Made by a program: the position numbers and the translations under genes
The notes under the pieces: generated by a model
The model's input: the letters and a program-made list of their open reading frames with translations, nothing else
The model's database searches: none
What the model was told of the DNA's origin: nothing
Source: Cervus elaphus
Lineage: Eukaryota; Chordata; Mammalia; Artiodactyla; Cervidae
Assembly: GCF_910594005.1 (NCBI RefSeq)
Contig: NC_057818.1
Span: 56,866,001 to 56,930,000 of the forward strand
Length of the DNA: 64,000 nt
Direction: 5' to 3'
Shown: one piece after another, positions 1 through 64,000 of the stretch
Layout of the letters: the number at the start of each line of letters is the position of its first letter
Numbering within the stretch: position 1 is the stretch's first letter

Positions 1-129
1 GGTCAAGTTCCTCAGCGTGACCCAGTCTGACCCTCTTTGTCCCTAATCTTTCCTTACCTACCACCCTTCCTCCCTGGGTTACCTGGCTCCAGCCACACTG
101 GCCTCTCACAATGAGGGCCACAGACATAG

Positions 130-780
130 AGGCACATGCCTGCCCCAGGGCCTTTGCATGAGCTATTTTCCCAGCCTGGAATGCTGTTTTGTCTGACATT
201 CCCATGGCCTGCTCCCTTCATCTCCCTCAGGTCTTTATTCAGATGCCACATCAGAGAGGCTTTCCTTGGCCACCCCAATTAAAACTTCAATGCCCCTCAA
301 CCGTAACAGTCCCTGTTCTCTGCTTCATTTTCCCCCTTGGCATGTATCATCATTTAACATACTGTATAATTTACTTATTTATCTTTGAATCTGTCTCCTG
401 GGATTAGAGCAGCACTAACTCACAGAAACACAATGCAAGCCAAATGTGTAATTTAAAATTTTCTAGCCACATTAAAAATAAAGAAATAAAAAGGAACAAG
501 TGACGTAAGCGCTAATGATGTATTTTTTTAATGCAATATGTTACCAAATGTAAGAAACACGAGTGAGCTTTTTGTTGTGCTGTTTTTGAAATCGGGTATG
601 TGTCTTAACACTCAGAACCCATCTCAGCATGGATTCTCCACTTCAACTCTCCAGTAGCCGCACATGGCCGTGGCTCCTATGATAGCCAGATCAGGGCTAG
701 AATGTAAACACCTTAGGAAGGCAGGAATCTTTTTCTGGCTTATTCTTTGCTATATGACTGACACCTTGAACAGAATTATT
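130..780 (+). repeat. L2-type LINE relic, interrupted
   Basis: 130-415 (gaggctttccttggccaccc, tgtctcctggga) and about 700-780 (agaatgtaaacaccttagga) resemble the two halves of an L2 3' region in the plus sense. Bases 415-690 hold an AT-rich insertion with a tagccacat motif near its left end. Family call from memory; this is intron upstream of the start-codon exon. Confidence 0.5.
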
Positions 781-794
781 TTTAGAAAAGAATT

Positions 795-1325
795 TTTTTT
801 TAGAAAATTTATTTTATTGAAATATAGTTGATTTACAATGTTGTGTTAATTTCTTCTGTGTAGAAAAGTGATTCAATTATACATATATATTCTTTTCCAT
901 TATGGTTTATCACTCTATATTGAATAGAGTTCCCTGGACTGTACTGTAGTACCTTGTTGTTTATCCATTCTATCTATAATAGTTGGCATCTGCTAATCCC
1001 AAACTTCCGATCCTTGCCTCCCTCATCCCCCACCCCTTGGCCTCCACAAGTGTATTCTCTGTCTGTGAGTCTGTTTCTCTTTTCCTAGATAAGTATATTT
1101 GTTACATATTTTAGATTCCATATATAAGTTATATCATATAGTATTTGTCTTTCTCTGTCTGACAATTCATTTAATACGATAATCCCTGGGTCCATCCATG
1201 TTGCTGCAAATAGCATTGCTTCATTCTATTTTTTGAATGGCTGAGTAGCATTCCATTGTATATATGTACCACATCTTTATTCATTCATCTGTCAATGGAC
1301 ATTCAGGTTGTTATTCAAGAATTAC
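795..1325 (-). repeat. L1 LINE 3' end, antisense
   Basis: Starts with a T-run (reverse of the poly-A tail), then the artiodactyl L1 3' sequence seen several times in this window (attgaaatatagttgattta ... gggtccatccatgttgctgc ... ccattgtatatatgtaccac). 5'-truncated. Confidence 0.85.
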
Positions 1326-1336
1326 TGAATTGGGAA

Positions 1337-1455
1337 TTCGCTGGCGGTTTAGTGGTTAGGACCCCCAGCTTTCAGTGCCAGTGACCCCTGTTCAGTCCCT
1401 GGTAGGGGAATCAAGATCCCGGAAGCCTCCTGGTCCAGCCACACACACGCGAATT
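1337..1455 (+). repeat. CHR-type tRNA-Glu SINE
   Basis: Contains the tRNA-derived A/B-box frame (gtttagtggttagga ... gttcagtccctgg ... ggggaatcaagatcccg). About 180 bases before the exon 1 acceptor. Confidence 0.75.
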
Positions 1456-1635
1456 ATTGAATGAATGAATGGATAGAGAGGTGGATGGTGGAATGGGTGA
1501 AAAAGGTCTGTGAACCCATTTTGCAGAAGTGTAAATTGAGGTCTGGTGGAGAAGGCAGTGGCGACTGTCTGGGGGATTTGAGGTGGGGATGGAACACCTC
1601 CGTGACCCTGGTCCTCTGCTCTCTCCCTGCAGACC

Positions 1636-63717
<62,082 letters not shown>

Positions 63718-63914
63718 GTAAGGGGTGGGGCTGAAGCCGCGGAAAGGGGAGGCCCCGCCCTCGCTCCAGCTCCAAACCCAGCTCGCACCCCGCCCTCTCG
63801 ATCCCAGGAGCAGCACCCACGTTAGGCAACAGCTCTAGAAACATCCATGCCTCAAAGGCTCATTTGGTTCTTTTTATATTTTTTAGTTCCTTTACTTAAA
63901 TTGCTTAATGTTTG

Positions 63915-64000
63915 GGACTTCCTTGCGGTCCAGTGATTAAAGCTCTGCGCTTCCACTGTAGGAGGCACAGGATTGATCCCTGGTCAGGGAACTAAGACCC
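63915..64000 (+). repeat. CHR-type SINE, cut by the window edge
   Basis: gggacttccttgcggtccag, gattgatccctggtcaggga and actaagaccc run to the last base. Confidence 0.88.

Overview
This window is mammalian nuclear DNA from a ruminant. It is full of Bov-tA/BOV-A2 SINEs, BovB LINE fragments and CHR-type tRNA-Glu SINEs, a combination typical of cattle, sheep, goat and relatives; the sequence alone does not settle the species. All coding sequence I can support belongs to one plus-strand gene: MYH14, the heavy chain of nonmuscle myosin II-C. I identified it by exon-by-exon reading of the protein and agreement with the human MYH14 protein as I remember it; no alignment was run.

Layout: the ATG lies at 1636 in the first coding exon, directly behind a splice acceptor, so at least one 5' untranslated exon and the promoter lie outside the window. 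33 constitutive coding exons follow up to 63717, all with GT-AG borders and matching codon phase. They give 1669 codons with no stop or frameshift. The last roughly 330 residues (rest of the coiled coil and the tail) lie beyond position 64000. Exons 1-19 (1636-42895) encode the SH3-like N-terminus, motor domain and light-chain-binding neck. Exons 20-33 (44705-63717) encode the rod.

Two further small exons fit the known alternative inserts of this myosin. A 24-nt exon (9585-9608, 8 residues) sits at surface loop 1 near the ATP pocket. A 99-nt exon (34235-34333, 33 residues) sits at loop 2, the actin-binding loop. Both preserve frame and phase, so four motor isoforms are possible.

The introns hold the repeats: antisense L1 3' ends, often with younger SINEs nested inside and visible target-site duplications; BovB pieces; MIR, L2 and MER5-type relics; a 110-bp palindromic DNA element; and several simple or tandem repeats. 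I found no second protein-coding gene, tRNA, rRNA, CRISPR array or prokaryote-like operon, and no sign of a wholly new system. The most interesting items are local to MYH14 processing: the two cassettes, a stop-free in-frame 168-nt intron behind a weak donor in the motor domain, a near-perfect 36-bp inverted repeat around coding exon 2, and a G-quadruplex-like tract at the exon 20 donor. Exon numbers below count coding exons only. Residue numbers leave out both cassettes.
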